Shown here piece after piece: positions 25,503 to 35,853 of a DNA stretch of 64,000 nucleotides (positions are counted from its first letter, which is position 1; each line of letters opens with the position of its first letter). A program made the position numbers and the translations under genes. Under the pieces are notes generated by a model, which was given only the letters and a program-made list of their open reading frames with translations, ran no database searches and was not told the DNA's origin. The DNA is from DATGFK01 sp040007395 (GTDB taxonomy: Bacteria > Chloroflexota > Anaerolineae > Aggregatilineales > UBA2796), in the NCBI GenBank assembly GCA_040007395.1, contig JBDTVG010000242.1:5098-69097 (forward strand), given 5' to 3'.

Positions 25503-25531
25503 TTGCCAAGACAGTATTGCTCGTCTATAAT
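25503..25531 (+). promoter_or_regulatory. Promoter of tRNA-Val
   Basis: TTGCCA at 25503-25508, 17-bp spacer, TATAAT at 25526-25531; the tRNA starts 12 bp later. A near-perfect sigma-70 promoter. Confidence 0.8.
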
Positions 25532-25542
25532 GCTTAACATTC

Positions 25543-25616
25543 GGGTCGTTAGCTCAGTTGGTTAGAGCGCGTCGTTGACATCGACGAGGTCAGAGGTTCG
25601 AGTCCTCTACGACCCA
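25543..25616 (+). tRNA. tRNA-Val (anticodon GAC)
   Basis: Cloverleaf is complete: acceptor gggtcgt/acgaccc with discriminator A, D-arm gctcagttggttagagc, anticodon stem cgtcg/cgacg enclosing loop ttgacat with anticodon GAC, and T-arm agaggttcgagtcctct. CCA is not encoded. Confidence 0.97.
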
Positions 25617-25632
25617 CAGCACACAGCTAAAG

Positions 25633-25660
25633 AAAGAATGGGCTGATTTTCTTAATCGAC
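25633..25660. terminator. Bidirectional terminator overlapping the sigma gene end
   Basis: aaagaatggg (25633-25642) pairs with cccattcttt (25650-25659), followed by a T. It ends tRNA-Val transcription. Its 3' arm overlaps the stop codon and last codons of the convergent sigma-factor gene (stop at 25652-25654). Confidence 0.75.
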
Positions 25661-26176
25661 CCATTCTTTTAGTATCTCTCGAACCATCAGTCGAGCACGA
25701 TGAAGGCGGCTTTTGACCGCCTCCACTGTGATTCCCAATGTCTCAGCAACTTCAGGCGCGGTCATATTCTCAACGTCGCGCATGATAAGCACTTCACGAT
25801 AGATCGGTATTAACTGGGCAATAGCAGCAACAATTGCCTCCATTGGTATTGCTTGAACTTCTGATGTGGCAGGATCACATAGATCAAGCGGAATCGTTAC
25901 TTCCCAAGGGTCGGATCGTAGCAATCGGTGACATTCGTGCTTAACCACACGGAACAACCACGTGGTAAAAGCTGAGATCACGCGCAACGTACCAATCTTC
26001 TGGCTGACGATCCACAGCGTTTCCTGAACCGCATCTTCAACATCTTCGGGTGTGACACATACTTTACGGGCAAAACATTGAAGGTCAGGTTGGCAGCGCA
26101 TCAAAAGCTCATTGATCGCTTCTGAGTCCCCGTTCTGTGCCGCGATGATTAACGCTTGAGGTATGGTCTTTAACAT
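25652..26176 (-). CDS. ECF-type RNA polymerase sigma factor
   Basis: 174 residues with sigma-70 region 2 (LMRCQPDLQCFARKVCV, EDVEDAVQETLWIV, FTTWLFRVVKHECH) and region 4 (AIAQLIPIYREVLIMRDVEN, EVAETLGITVEAVKSRLHRAR). It lacks region 3, as in ECF factors. It probably directs a small stress regulon. The DUF2892 gene is 17 bp upstream on the same strand. No anti-sigma factor is recognisable next to it. Confidence 0.9.
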   Translation of the reverse strand: MLKTIPQALIIAAQNGDSEAINELLMRCQPDLQCFARKVCVTPEDVEDAVQETLWIVSQKIGTLRVISAFTTWLFRVVKHECHRLLRSDPWEVTIPLDLCDPATSEVQAIPMEAIVAAIAQLIPIYREVLIMRDVENMTAPEVAETLGITVEAVKSRLHRARLMVREILKEWVD

Positions 26177-26193
26177 GGGCTGGTTGTTGTCTT

Positions 26194-26412
26194 TTACCCT
26201 TGCAGGTTCTTGCTTTTCAGTTTACGCCCAAACAACGCACACATCGGGCAAAACCCGACAAAGCCAGTGACAACGACGAACAACGCGCTGAATAAGAGTA
26301 ATCCGGTTATCAGCGGAGGATTTGCGCCGAGTAACGCATAGGCAACCATGCCTAGACTGGCTACAACACGCAGAACTCGTTCCCAATTTGGTAGGTTTTT
26401 TGGATAAAGCAC
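26194..26412 (-). CDS. DUF2892 (YgaP-like) inner-membrane protein
   Basis: 72 residues, two membrane helices (VVASLGMVAYALLG and ITGLLLFSALFVVVTGFVG) and a C-terminal GFCPMCALFG Cys motif, which is the signature of DUF2892/YgaP tails. GTG start at 26412 with AGGAG 7 bp upstream. It forms an operon with the downstream ECF sigma gene (17 bp gap), so a redox or sulfur-linked signal to the sigma factor is conceivable. Confidence 0.75.
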   Translation of the reverse strand: MLYPKNLPNWERVLRVVASLGMVAYALLGANPPLITGLLLFSALFVVVTGFVGFCPMCALFGRKLKSKNLQG

Positions 26413-26596
26413 AGCTTGACTCCTATTGACTTGATTTGAGATCGATAGATTTCCTGCAAAGCGAATTGACTACTCGCTTTACAATTAATAAGAGTCAAAT
26501 CGCAGGCAAAAGGGTTCAACACACTGGCGCATAACTGCTCAAGTGTGTCTGTTTTAGCTGATAAATAGAATATACGGAGTGTAACTCGGCGCGGGT

Positions 26597-26971
26597 TCAG
26601 CGATTGCCATCTTCGGCAAGTCGGCGCAGTGCGTCGGCGGCTTCCTCAACAGTGGCATGTATGGTGGGATCGGGGCGGAACGTGGCACGAGTCAGGGTAA
26701 TGATCATCATCTCGATCAGTGGTTCGCCCCCGACCAACGCCACACGATCCAACGTGGGCAGGGTAAAGTGTTCGCGCACGATAGGCAGCACGCCACGCGG
26801 AAAATCCGTGACCTTTACGTAATCGAAGATCATATCGACAGGTTCACGTATCTCGGTTGCCAGTGCCCACACTTCTTCGGCTCCGGTTTCAAGATCATCA
26901 ATGGTCAGGGGATCGCTCACTTCAAACAAAATGATGCTTCCCTTTTTGTACCATACCGCACGAGATGGCAT
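26597..26971 (-). CDS. STAS/SpoIIAA-like small protein (tentative)
   Basis: 124 residues. A beta-alpha pattern starting AVWYKKGSIILFEVSDPLTIDDL, then PVDMIFDYVKVTDFP and LDRVALVGGEPLIEMMIITL, resembles SpoIIAA-like/STAS domains that are common orphan proteins in Chloroflexota. The typical phosphorylatable Ser is not obvious. No membrane segment or signal. Monocistronic. Confidence 0.5.
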   Translation of the reverse strand: MPSRAVWYKKGSIILFEVSDPLTIDDLETGAEEVWALATEIREPVDMIFDYVKVTDFPRGVLPIVREHFTLPTLDRVALVGGEPLIEMMIITLTRATFRPDPTIHATVEEAADALRRLAEDGNR

Positions 26972-27094
26972 AACACTTTACTCCTAAACAGTAATTACAT
27001 TATCGGCAATTTTGTTAAATATGCTAGCAGGTAAATATCTTGAGAGAAAATCCTGCCATCCGCCGACAGACCGTTTACGGAAAAAGTCGAAGTG

Positions 27095-27415
27095 TTATTG
27101 AGTAGCGGTCTGCTGCTGTGTATCGTAATCCGTTTGCGTAACCAATGTGCCACCGTTGATCTCGGTATCGATCAGTTTGCGATTGGTGTCGTAGGTAAAC
27201 TCGGCCTCGATCCGGTTGTAGCAGCGCCGACCAACGATTACTTTTCGCACAAACAGCGAGCCTTCATCATTTGCCGAGAGATCGTTCATCGAATTGATGC
27301 GTACCTTAATCACCTCACCGCAGCGGGCGCAACGAACGTAATAATACAGTCCGGGATCGCGACTCGGCCCGGCTTTCGGTGCTAGGAAATTGGATAATTG
27401 TTTCAGGAAATTCAT
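27095..27415 (-). CDS. Conserved small protein with CxxC motif
   Basis: 106 residues. RCARCGEVIKVRI near residues 29-41 gives a CxxC pair and a later single Cys (GRRCYNRIEAEF), suggesting a small metal-binding or redox fold. I do not recognise a family. It lies between the STAS-like gene and the ATP synthase operon. Confidence 0.55.
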   Translation of the reverse strand: MNFLKQLSNFLAPKAGPSRDPGLYYYVRCARCGEVIKVRINSMNDLSANDEGSLFVRKVIVGRRCYNRIEAEFTYDTNRKLIDTEINGGTLVTQTDYDTQQQTATQ

Positions 27416-27725
27416 ATTCTCTCCCTGCGATATTTCGGAATGGGATCACACGCTGTCTGTTTTAACGCATTCTAACAGACTTTAACATATCCAGAGGGGG
27501 TATGGCAGGGCAACCCAGCACTGGAAACCCTCTTTCCAAGATCAGCGAACAACGATTGTTGGAAAATATGGATGGCGAGTGTGCGAAAAGCTACGAAATC
27601 AGCGGCATTTACTAATTGCTGGCGGTTTTATATCTAGCGGAGAGGCTAGGTGAGGGTATCGACACTGCGCCCCGACCCTGTGGCAGAATCGGGACGCTTA
27701 TGCAGTGTCAAATACTAGTGCTTGC
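27416..27725. other. Intergenic region downstream of atpC
   Basis: This 310-bp gap has no convincing gene. It includes the atp operon hairpin at 27661-27709 and a degenerate copy of the dispersed repeat (gcggagaggctaggtgaggg at about 27637-27656). Confidence 0.5.
27661..27709 (-). terminator. Two-tier hairpin after atpC
   Basis: Outer stem gacactgc (27661-27668)/gcagtgtc (27702-27709) encloses inner stem cccga (27671-27675)/tcggg (27689-27693). It starts 17 bp past the atpC stop, consistent with a terminator or 3'-end stabiliser of the ATP synthase operon. Confidence 0.55.
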
Positions 27726-28175
27726 TTATTCGTGTTTGTCTTCGAGTGTCTTAATACGCATAGTGGGGGGACGATTCCTGACTTTACGCAGGATATTTTC
27801 CTCGATACCCGCACGGCGCAGTTCTTCCGCCGCGTAGCGCTTTTCTTCGGGTGGCCCGCTTCGCATTAATGCTTCGGCACGCTGACGGGCTTCGGCGGCT
27901 TGAGCCTCGTCAATGGCATACGAAGACGCGGCGGTATCCGCCAGAATCGTCACTCGGTCTGGACGCACTTCGGCAACCCCACCAAAAACGATGAAGCTCT
28001 CCTCCGCGCCGCCCTTGCGAATCCGCACTTCGCCGTAATTGAGAGTTGTCAGTAGCGCGGCGTGATGTGGCAATATACCCATCTCGCCTTCGCTGCCGGG
28101 AAGATTCACCTGATCAACCGCATCGTCTTCAAAGAGCAGACCTTCTTGCGTCACGATTTGTATTTGTAGTGTCAT
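27726..28175 (-). CDS. atpC: ATP synthase F1 subunit epsilon
   Basis: About 149 residues. N-terminal beta sandwich (VTQEGLLFEDDAVDQVNLPG, GILPHHAALLTTLNYGEV, VFGGVAEVRPDRVTILAD) and a C-terminal two-helix arm. ATG 28175 (MTLQIQIVTQ) follows a GAAAGG site and fits the family better than an in-frame upstream start at 28199. Last gene of the F1 operon. It couples rotation to catalysis and inhibits the reverse reaction. Confidence 0.95.
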   Translation of the reverse strand: MTLQIQIVTQEGLLFEDDAVDQVNLPGSEGEMGILPHHAALLTTLNYGEVRIRKGGAEESFIVFGGVAEVRPDRVTILADTAASSYAIDEAQAAEARQRAEALMRSGPPEEKRYAAEELRRAGIEENILRKVRNRPPTMRIKTLEDKHE

Positions 28176-28264
28176 CGTTATGGCCTTTCTATAGCTCAAA
28201 GATTTACCCGGCTATTGCTGCCTCTCGCTACTGAATATAGCGAGAGGCAGGTAGGGTATATATC

Positions 28265-29695
<1,431 letters not shown>

Positions 29696-29745
29696 GTTTT
29701 CTTTCCTGTAGAGGTGTTATCAATACTGTCGTGTGAGCAACACAA

Positions 29746-30654
29746 CTATTTCTTTTTGAGCGCTTCTACACCACCAACAATGTCGAGAATTTCGCTGGTG
29801 ATGGCTGATTGCCGCGCCTTGTTGTAGGACAGTGAGTAGCTATCGACCAGCGTTCTCGCGCTGTCCGAGGCATTACGCATCGCTACCATACGAGCACTGT
29901 GTTCGCTGGCAACGCTTTCCAGTAACGACTGGAAGATCACGAGTTCGGTAAACTTCGGGACAATCTCGTCCAGAATACCGGCGGCACTCGGCTCATAGAT
30001 GTAATCGGGTGCGGCAGTCGTTGGCGCTGCCTGAACCTTCACATATTCCAAGCCGCCCAGTTCATTGTCATCGCCGGGGATAAGCGGCAGCAAACGCTGG
30101 ATGCGCGGTTTCTGGGTCAGCGTATTGATGAAGTCGGTATAGGCGATAAACACTTCATCGCATTTTTCGCCTAGATAATCATCCACCAGAATACGCGCCA
30201 CTGGTCTGACAAAGTTAACGGTCAACTGGGCTGGAATGCCTGTGAACTCCGCAATGAGATTCTCTTTGGCGCGTAGTAGTGTATCGCGGCCTTTGCGACC
30301 TACTGCAACCCAACGGATTGGCTTGCCAATCTCGCGGGCAAACTGTCGAGCCACGCGGACGATATTACTATTGTACGCGCCGGCTAGCCCTCGGTCACTG
30401 GTCAGCAGCAGAATGGTAATCGTACCAGTACCTTCGCGCTTTGCCAGCAGCGGGTGAAGCGGTGTACCACTCTGATTCGCGGTGGCGATGTTCGAAAGCA
30501 CTTCCATCGCTAGCATTGCGTAGGCGCGGCTGGCAAGAACCTGTGCTGTCGCCTTACGTACCTTTGAGGCCGAAACAGCTTCTAGCGCCATCGTGACCTG
30601 CATAATGTTTTTGACGCTTTTGATACGTCGTTTGATCTCGCGTGCGCTTGCCAT
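29746..30654 (-). CDS. atpG: ATP synthase F1 subunit gamma
   Basis: 302 residues. N-terminus ASAREIKRRIKSVKNIMQVT and C-terminus ARMVAMRNASDSARTLVDSY are the conserved coiled-coil ends of the central stalk; LLTSDRGLAGAYNSNI is conserved as well. It lies between atpA (203 bp upstream, containing a repeat) and atpD. Confidence 0.96.
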   Translation of the reverse strand: MASAREIKRRIKSVKNIMQVTMALEAVSASKVRKATAQVLASRAYAMLAMEVLSNIATANQSGTPLHPLLAKREGTGTITILLLTSDRGLAGAYNSNIVRVARQFAREIGKPIRWVAVGRKGRDTLLRAKENLIAEFTGIPAQLTVNFVRPVARILVDDYLGEKCDEVFIAYTDFINTLTQKPRIQRLLPLIPGDDNELGGLEYVKVQAAPTTAAPDYIYEPSAAGILDEIVPKFTELVIFQSLLESVASEHSARMVAMRNASDSARTLVDSYSLSYNKARQSAITSEILDIVGGVEALKKK

Positions 30655-30740
30655 ATATTCTCCAATTTCCCCGCTTGCATCTCCTCTAAGTAGTAAAGAA
30701 GGAGAAAGGGGCTTTCAAGGATAGATATTGATCATTCAGC

Positions 30741-30805
30741 GGGCGAGGTCTGCCTCGCCCCTACATCCAAACAGTTTTATGTAGGGGCCGTCGCCTGCGC
30801 GGCCC
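30741..30805. repeat. Nested palindromic intergenic repeat (gcgaggcagacctcgc type)
   Basis: gggcgagg (30741-30748) pairs with cctcgccc (30753-30760), and cccctaca (30758-30765) with tgtagggg (30780-30787), followed by ggccgtcgcctgcgcggcc. This resembles a repeat unit I have seen dispersed between genes in Chloroflexota and other bacteria. Here it interrupts the atpA-atpG spacer. Confidence 0.55.
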
Positions 30806-30857
30806 TGCATTTTTGGAAAGCTCTACCCCTAAAAGCGGCTAGGGGTGTGGTAATGTC

Positions 30858-32372
30858 CTAGCTGAAGCTCTGGTTGAATTCGGTGAGCGCCTGCTGCAAC
30901 AGTTTTTCAGTGTCGGCAGTTAGGTCGAATTTGGTATCAGGGTTATTGATCGATTCACCGATCTGTGGATAGGTTGTCTTCATAAAGCGCAGATAGGCCG
31001 GCTGCCATTCCTTGACACGATCAACTGGGATGGTATCCAGATAACCGCGTGTACCCGCATAGACCAACAGCACTTCTTCTTCGAGCGAATAGGGGCTGTA
31101 CTGTGGCTGCTTGAGGAGTTCGGTCAGGCGCAACCCACGATCAAGCTGCTGCTGGGTTGATTTGTCGAGGTCGGAGCCGAACTGCGCGAAGGCAGCCAAG
31201 GCCCGGAACTGCGACAGTTCACCCTTCATACGTCCAGCAACCTTCTTCATGGCCTTGCGCTGCGCGTCACCACCGACACGGCTGACCGAAATACCGACGT
31301 TGATGGCAGGACGCAAACCTGCGTTAAACAGGTCGGCTTCTAAGAAGATTTGACCGTCGGTGATGCTGATAACGTTGGTCGGAATGTAGGCCGACACGTC
31401 ACCGAGCAGTGTTTCGATAATGGGGAGAGCCGTCAGGCTGCCGCCACCGCGTGCTTCAGAGAGACGGGCAGCACGTTCCAGCAAACGACTGTGAAGATAG
31501 AACACGTCGCCGGGATAAGCTTCACGTCCCGGTGGACGGCGCAGCAGCAGTGATACTTGACGGTATGCCCAAGCGTGACGCGACAAGTCATCATAGATGA
31601 TCAACGCATCATGACCTTGTTCCATGAAGTATTCGCCCATCGCGCAGCCCGCATAGGGAGCGATGTATTGGAGCGCGGCGGGGTCGCCTGCGGACGCTAC
31701 GACAATCGCCGTATAATCCATCGCGCCGAACTTTTCGAGCGTGGCACGCACAGCGGCGATCTGGGCTTCTTTCTGCCCAATCGCGACATAGATGCACGCG
31801 ACATTCTGACCCTTCTGGTTGATGATCGTGTCCAGCGCCACAGCGGTTTTACCCGTCTGACGGTCACCGATGATCAGTTCGCGCTGCCCACGTCCAACCG
31901 GGGTAATACCGTCGATGGCAATGATACCCGTCTGCAACGGGGTATCTACGTCTTGACGCTCGATTACGCCGGGGGCAATACGCTCGACGTTGTAATATTC
32001 GGTAGCCTGTACTGGCCCTTTGCCATCGATAGGCTCACCCAGCGCATTGACTACACGTCCGATGATGCCGGGGCCAACCGGAACCGAGGCGATACGACCC
32101 GTCGCCCGGACTTCGCTACCCTCGTTAATCGTAGTGTACTCACCCATGATGATGACACCAACGTTATCCACTTCGAGGTTAAAGGCAATTCCCAAAACTC
32201 CGGTAGCGAACTCTACCAGTTCATTGGCCTTCACATTGGGCAAGCCGGAAACACGAGCAATACCGTCGCCAATATCCAGAACACGTCCGGTTTCGACGGC
32301 TTCTATGCTGGGCTGCCAGTTGTTAATCTGGTCAAGGAACCCTTTGGCGAAATCGCCTGTCACTGTTGCCAT
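30858..32372 (-). CDS. atpA: ATP synthase F1 subunit alpha
   Basis: About 504 residues from ATG 32372 (MATVTGDFAKGFL), 7 bp after a perfect AGGAGG. The upstream in-frame extension to 32453 is not conserved-looking. P-loop GDRQTGKTAVALD, then AIGQKEAQIAAV, YDDLSRHAWAYRQVSLLLRRPPGREAYPG region and ISVSRVGGDAQ are all alpha-specific. It is first in the operon; no atpH (delta), atpF, atpE or atpB lies upstream, where a divergent AraC gene sits instead. Confidence 0.97.
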   Translation of the reverse strand: MATVTGDFAKGFLDQINNWQPSIEAVETGRVLDIGDGIARVSGLPNVKANELVEFATGVLGIAFNLEVDNVGVIIMGEYTTINEGSEVRATGRIASVPVGPGIIGRVVNALGEPIDGKGPVQATEYYNVERIAPGVIERQDVDTPLQTGIIAIDGITPVGRGQRELIIGDRQTGKTAVALDTIINQKGQNVACIYVAIGQKEAQIAAVRATLEKFGAMDYTAIVVASAGDPAALQYIAPYAGCAMGEYFMEQGHDALIIYDDLSRHAWAYRQVSLLLRRPPGREAYPGDVFYLHSRLLERAARLSEARGGGSLTALPIIETLLGDVSAYIPTNVISITDGQIFLEADLFNAGLRPAINVGISVSRVGGDAQRKAMKKVAGRMKGELSQFRALAAFAQFGSDLDKSTQQQLDRGLRLTELLKQPQYSPYSLEEEVLLVYAGTRGYLDTIPVDRVKEWQPAYLRFMKTTYPQIGESINNPDTKFDLTADTEKLLQQALTEFNQSFS

Positions 32373-32713
32373 ACACAGCCTCCTATAGGCATTTGGGGAA
32401 AACTTGGATTTACGGACAAACAAAGCGCATTGCTGCGCGTGTATACGGTGCAAACCTGCGTGAATGGTTTTGAAAGAGGTGATCTGCGAAATAATAAAAT
32501 GAACTAACTGGATTTTGATTGTTCATTTTAGATCAAATAAGGTTCGCTGTCAAAAATCGGCTTGGCGGAAATCATCGTAGAATGCTAGCAACTTAAGGAG
32601 TTTTGAGAATTAGAACTTTTGTGCTATCTTTGTATCGATTAAATAAAATGAAATAGGTGTTAAATGTACCTATATCGCCAGCGTTTTGGATTGAATAGAT
32701 TGGAACCCATGGC
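32373..32713. other. Divergent intergenic region atpA / AraC gene
   Basis: 341 bp carrying the promoters of both divergent units. A small hairpin with a GCAA loop (gcgca ... tgcgc, about 32434-32447) lies in the atpA leader. I found no clear -35/-10 pair and no remnant of FO genes. Confidence 0.45.
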
Positions 32714-33391
32714 ATGAGTGCTATATTTGAAGGCAGATTATCCGACTCTCCCTATATAGAAATCGTGTGGCGTGGTCACGTTGAGCATGATTATTCACCT
32801 GTGTGCCCTGCCGATGTTCGCTGGAATCTGCTTCTGACAAGACAGAATGGCAAGGTGCGAGTTTCGGTTGAGGGGCCAACGACGAAATCAATCCTTAAGC
32901 ACAATTACGAGGGGAGTGAGTTCCTCGTCATCAAATTCAAGCTCGGAACCTTTATGCCTTATCTTCCCGTAAACAATCTTGTCGATGCCGATGCAATTCT
33001 GCCGGAAGGCGCAGGTAAATCTTTCGGGTTGAATGGTTCAATGTGGCAGTTGCCAGACTATGACAACGCCGAAGTATTTGTAGACAGGCTCGTTCGGGAA
33101 GGGCTGCTCATTCGCGATCCAGTCGTGAATGCGGTACTCCAAGACCAACTGCCAGATCTGTCATCCCGAACGGTACGGCGGCGTTTCTTGTTCGCCACCG
33201 GGTTGACGCGAAATTCTATTGGGCAGATCGAACGTGCTCAACAAGCGGCGACACTTTTGGGACAAGGCGTTCCGATCCTTGACGTAGTTTATCAGGCTGG
33301 CTATGCCGATCAACCGCATCTGACTCGCTCACTCAAACGCTTCTATGGGCAAACGCCTGCTCAAATCGCCCGTGTAAGTCAATCTGAATAG
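32714..33391 (+). CDS. AraC-family transcriptional regulator
   Basis: 225 residues. The N-terminal domain (SPYIEIVWRGHVEHDYSPVCPADVRWNLLL) resembles the DUF6597-type sensory region. The C-terminal half has two helix-turn-helix motifs, TVRRRFLFATGLT and GVPILDVVYQAGYADQPHLTRSLKRFYGQTPAQI (seen as two adjacent stretches), typical of AraC. The ligand is unknown. The GNAT gene follows 8 bp after the stop and may be co-regulated. Confidence 0.87.
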   Translation: MSAIFEGRLSDSPYIEIVWRGHVEHDYSPVCPADVRWNLLLTRQNGKVRVSVEGPTTKSILKHNYEGSEFLVIKFKLGTFMPYLPVNNLVDADAILPEGAGKSFGLNGSMWQLPDYDNAEVFVDRLVREGLLIRDPVVNAVLQDQLPDLSSRTVRRRFLFATGLTRNSIGQIERAQQAATLLGQGVPILDVVYQAGYADQPHLTRSLKRFYGQTPAQIARVSQSE

Positions 33392-33399
33392 CGGCTCCC

Positions 33400-33969
33400 T
33401 TGCTAGTACGTCCACTCCACTTAGCGGATCTCCCGCGCCTGCCGGAAATCCGGCCTACCTATCGATCATCGACTATTCTGACAGTACAACGCACAGGTCA
33501 CGGGATTACGACAGGCTGGGAGATTGCTGAGCAAGCGCTCGCTCAGCCTTTTGATCGCGGCAATCGTTTTGACTTCAACAGTGCTGCCCAAGAAGAAATT
33601 CGCGAACGCTTGGAACGTCCAGACGATACCTATCAGCGTGTAGCTGAACATAATCACAAGCTCATCGGGCTGCTAGATATGGAGATTCAAGACTGGAACG
33701 ATACCGTCACACTGTGGACTCTGATGATCGATTTAGATTATCGGGGGCAGGGGTTGGGACGGCGTTTATGGAGCCATGCCCTCGATTTTGCGCGGCAGTT
33801 GGAAGTCCGCGCCATCATGATCGAAACCCAAAATACGAATCCGGCGGCTTGTAAATTCTATGCGCGGATGGGCTGTCAATTGGTCGGACTGAATGAGGCT
33901 TTCTACAGCACCACCAACGATGTGGCGATCAATGAAATCGCGTTATTTTGGGCATACTTCATGGTCTGA
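33400..33969 (+). CDS. GNAT family N-acetyltransferase
   Basis: 189 residues from a TTG at 33400 (MLVRPLHLADLPRLPEI). Acetyl-CoA motif DYRGQGLGRRLWSHALDFA, then EVRAIMIETQNTNPAACKFYARMG, the classic GNAT C-terminal pattern. Acceptor unknown. In tandem with the AraC regulator. Confidence 0.87.
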   Translation: MLVRPLHLADLPRLPEIRPTYRSSTILTVQRTGHGITTGWEIAEQALAQPFDRGNRFDFNSAAQEEIRERLERPDDTYQRVAEHNHKLIGLLDMEIQDWNDTVTLWTLMIDLDYRGQGLGRRLWSHALDFARQLEVRAIMIETQNTNPAACKFYARMGCQLVGLNEAFYSTTNDVAINEIALFWAYFMV

Positions 33970-34034
33970 GCAGAAAAATGCATTTGCAGGTAGGCTTAAT
34001 GCTGATGACTTCTATCACCTGCCTATAGACCGCC

Positions 34035-34958
34035 ATGAACAATTCTGAGTCGTCCGATTTGCCCGATGCTCCCAATTCAGTCGATGAGCGTACACATATC
34101 ATTGCTCTCGCCTTAACGCAGCGCGTTGGCTGGAAACTGATCCATCGTTTGCTGGAATATTTCGGATCTGTCGAAGCCGTGTTAGCCGCCAACGCTGGCG
34201 AATTGCGTCAGGTGCAGGGCATCGGGCCACAGATTGCGGCAAGTATCTGTGCTATCGATCTCCAGACTGTTCAGGCTGATCTACAGCGCTTTGCGGCACA
34301 ATCGATCACAACGGCAGTTTGGCGCGATCCGACCTATCCCGCACGACTCGCTACTATTGACGATAAGCCGCTCACACTGTTCTGGAAAGGTTCGTTCCTG
34401 CCCAACGATACCCAAGCGATTGCGATTGTCGGGACACGCGAAGCACAGCCAGAATCGATCAAGGCGGCGGGCGAGTGGTCCACTGCTTTCGCACAGCATG
34501 GCTGGACAGTCGTCAGCGGGCTGGCGCGGGGTATCGATTCGGCGGCACATCAGGGGGCATTGCAGGGTGGAGGTCGCACACTGGCAGTATTAGGTAGTGG
34601 GGTAAATGAGATTTACCCGCCGGAGAATCAAAAGTTGGCTTCACAGATAATCGCCAACGGAGCGTTGATTTCCGAAATGCACCCCGATACTGGCACGTTA
34701 CCCAACGCTCTGATGCGGCGTAATCGGCTGATTACGGGGTTGAGTCGAGCCGTACTGGTGATCGAAGCCGGACTCGACAGCGGCGCACTTTACGCGGGAC
34801 GTGGTGCATACACACAAGGTCGCCCGGTGTTTGTGCTTAATAACAGTGCGGGGAATGCCAGCTTGCTCGACGAGTTCGCTCATCTGCTGCCTGACAATCT
34901 GGACACCCTGCTAGCACAGATCGAAGCCTATAGCACTCCACCGAACACGAACGTATGA
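34035..34958 (+). CDS. dprA: DNA-processing protein DprA
   Basis: 307 residues: an N-terminal helix-hairpin-helix region (VQGIGPQIAASI), then the Rossmann-type DprA domain with IAIVGTREAQPE, VVSGLARGIDSAAHQGAL, LAVLGSGVNEIYPPEN and MRRNRLITGLSRAVLVIEAG. The C-terminal winged helix (DprA_WH) is short or absent. DprA loads RecA on incoming ssDNA during transformation. Confidence 0.95.
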   Translation: MNNSESSDLPDAPNSVDERTHIIALALTQRVGWKLIHRLLEYFGSVEAVLAANAGELRQVQGIGPQIAASICAIDLQTVQADLQRFAAQSITTAVWRDPTYPARLATIDDKPLTLFWKGSFLPNDTQAIAIVGTREAQPESIKAAGEWSTAFAQHGWTVVSGLARGIDSAAHQGALQGGGRTLAVLGSGVNEIYPPENQKLASQIIANGALISEMHPDTGTLPNALMRRNRLITGLSRAVLVIEAGLDSGALYAGRGAYTQGRPVFVLNNSAGNASLLDEFAHLLPDNLDTLLAQIEAYSTPPNTNV

Positions 34959-35016
34959 TCCGCATCCTTGTTATCATCTATAGATTATGCTTCTATAAAA
35001 CACCAAGGGACTAGAT

Positions 35017-35784
35017 ATGCCAAACCAAGTTTATACACCCAAACGGGTAATGGTGATTGTCGCTCATCCTGATGACATTGAGTTTGGGATCGCCGGGACG
35101 ATTGCGCGTTGGGTTAAAGAAGGCGCGGAAGTTTGCTACGTGCTGTGTACCAGCGGTGATGTCGGTATTCTCGATCCGCATATCACCAAAGCCGAAGCGA
35201 TGGCGATCCGTGAAGCCGAACAGGTTGCGGCTGCTGCGGTTGTCGGCGTGACGAATGTGATCTTTCTGCGTGAGCCTGACGGAATGCTCGAAGCAACAAT
35301 TGCACTGCGTAAACGGCTTGTACGCGAGATCCGCAAGTTCCGGCCTGATACAGTGATCGCAGGCGACCCGACTCAGCTTTGGGCAGGCGAAAACTATATC
35401 AATCACCCCGACCATCGGGCAGCGGCGACCGTTGCGCTTGATGCGGTATTCCCAGCAGCAGGAATGCCTACTTTATTTAAGGAATTGGAAGATGAAGGCT
35501 TGACGGCGCACAAAACCTATAAGGTGTACGTGACCTCATGGGGGCCATCTGAGACATTCGTGAATATCACCGATACGATTGAGTTGAAGATCGAAGCGCT
35601 GAGACAGCACAAGAGTCAAATCATCGATTGGGACCCTGCGGAACAGGTTCGCAAGTGGGCAGCAGAGACTGCCAAAGGCAAAGAGATGGACTACGCTGAA
35701 TCATTCCGCGTAATCACCTTTGAGGATGCGCTGCCCAAAGCCGAAGCTACCGCAGTCGCCGCAGAGGTTGAAGTCAAAGCCTAA
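35017..35784 (+). CDS. PIG-L family deacetylase
   Basis: 255 residues. VIVAHPDDIEFGIAGTIARW carries the zinc-binding AHPDD motif and NHPDHRAAA the third His. The family removes N-acetyl groups from GlcNAc-type substrates (LmbE/MshB/BshB). The substrate is not determinable. It is followed by a perfect palindromic terminator. Confidence 0.92.
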   Translation: MPNQVYTPKRVMVIVAHPDDIEFGIAGTIARWVKEGAEVCYVLCTSGDVGILDPHITKAEAMAIREAEQVAAAAVVGVTNVIFLREPDGMLEATIALRKRLVREIRKFRPDTVIAGDPTQLWAGENYINHPDHRAAATVALDAVFPAAGMPTLFKELEDEGLTAHKTYKVYVTSWGPSETFVNITDTIELKIEALRQHKSQIIDWDPAEQVRKWAAETAKGKEMDYAESFRVITFEDALPKAEATAVAAEVEVKA

Positions 35785-35802
35785 CCGCGTTTTTAATTGT
35801 CT

Positions 35803-35826
35803 CCCCTCTCCGAATTCGGAGAGGGG
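35803..35826. terminator. Perfect 24-nt palindromic terminator
   Basis: The 24 bases at 35803-35826 are a perfect palindrome with arms cccctctccgaa and ttcggagagggg. They lie between the convergent PIG-L deacetylase and ABC-2 permease genes and contain the dispersed repeat core. Confidence 0.7.
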
Positions 35827-35853
35827 ATTGCTGGGTGAGGTGCTTGTTTATTC

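Noticed and set aside
31557..32507. 316-codon plus-strand frame over atpA
   Set aside because: Long, but the minus strand encodes a full conserved AtpA; the plus frame has no domain.
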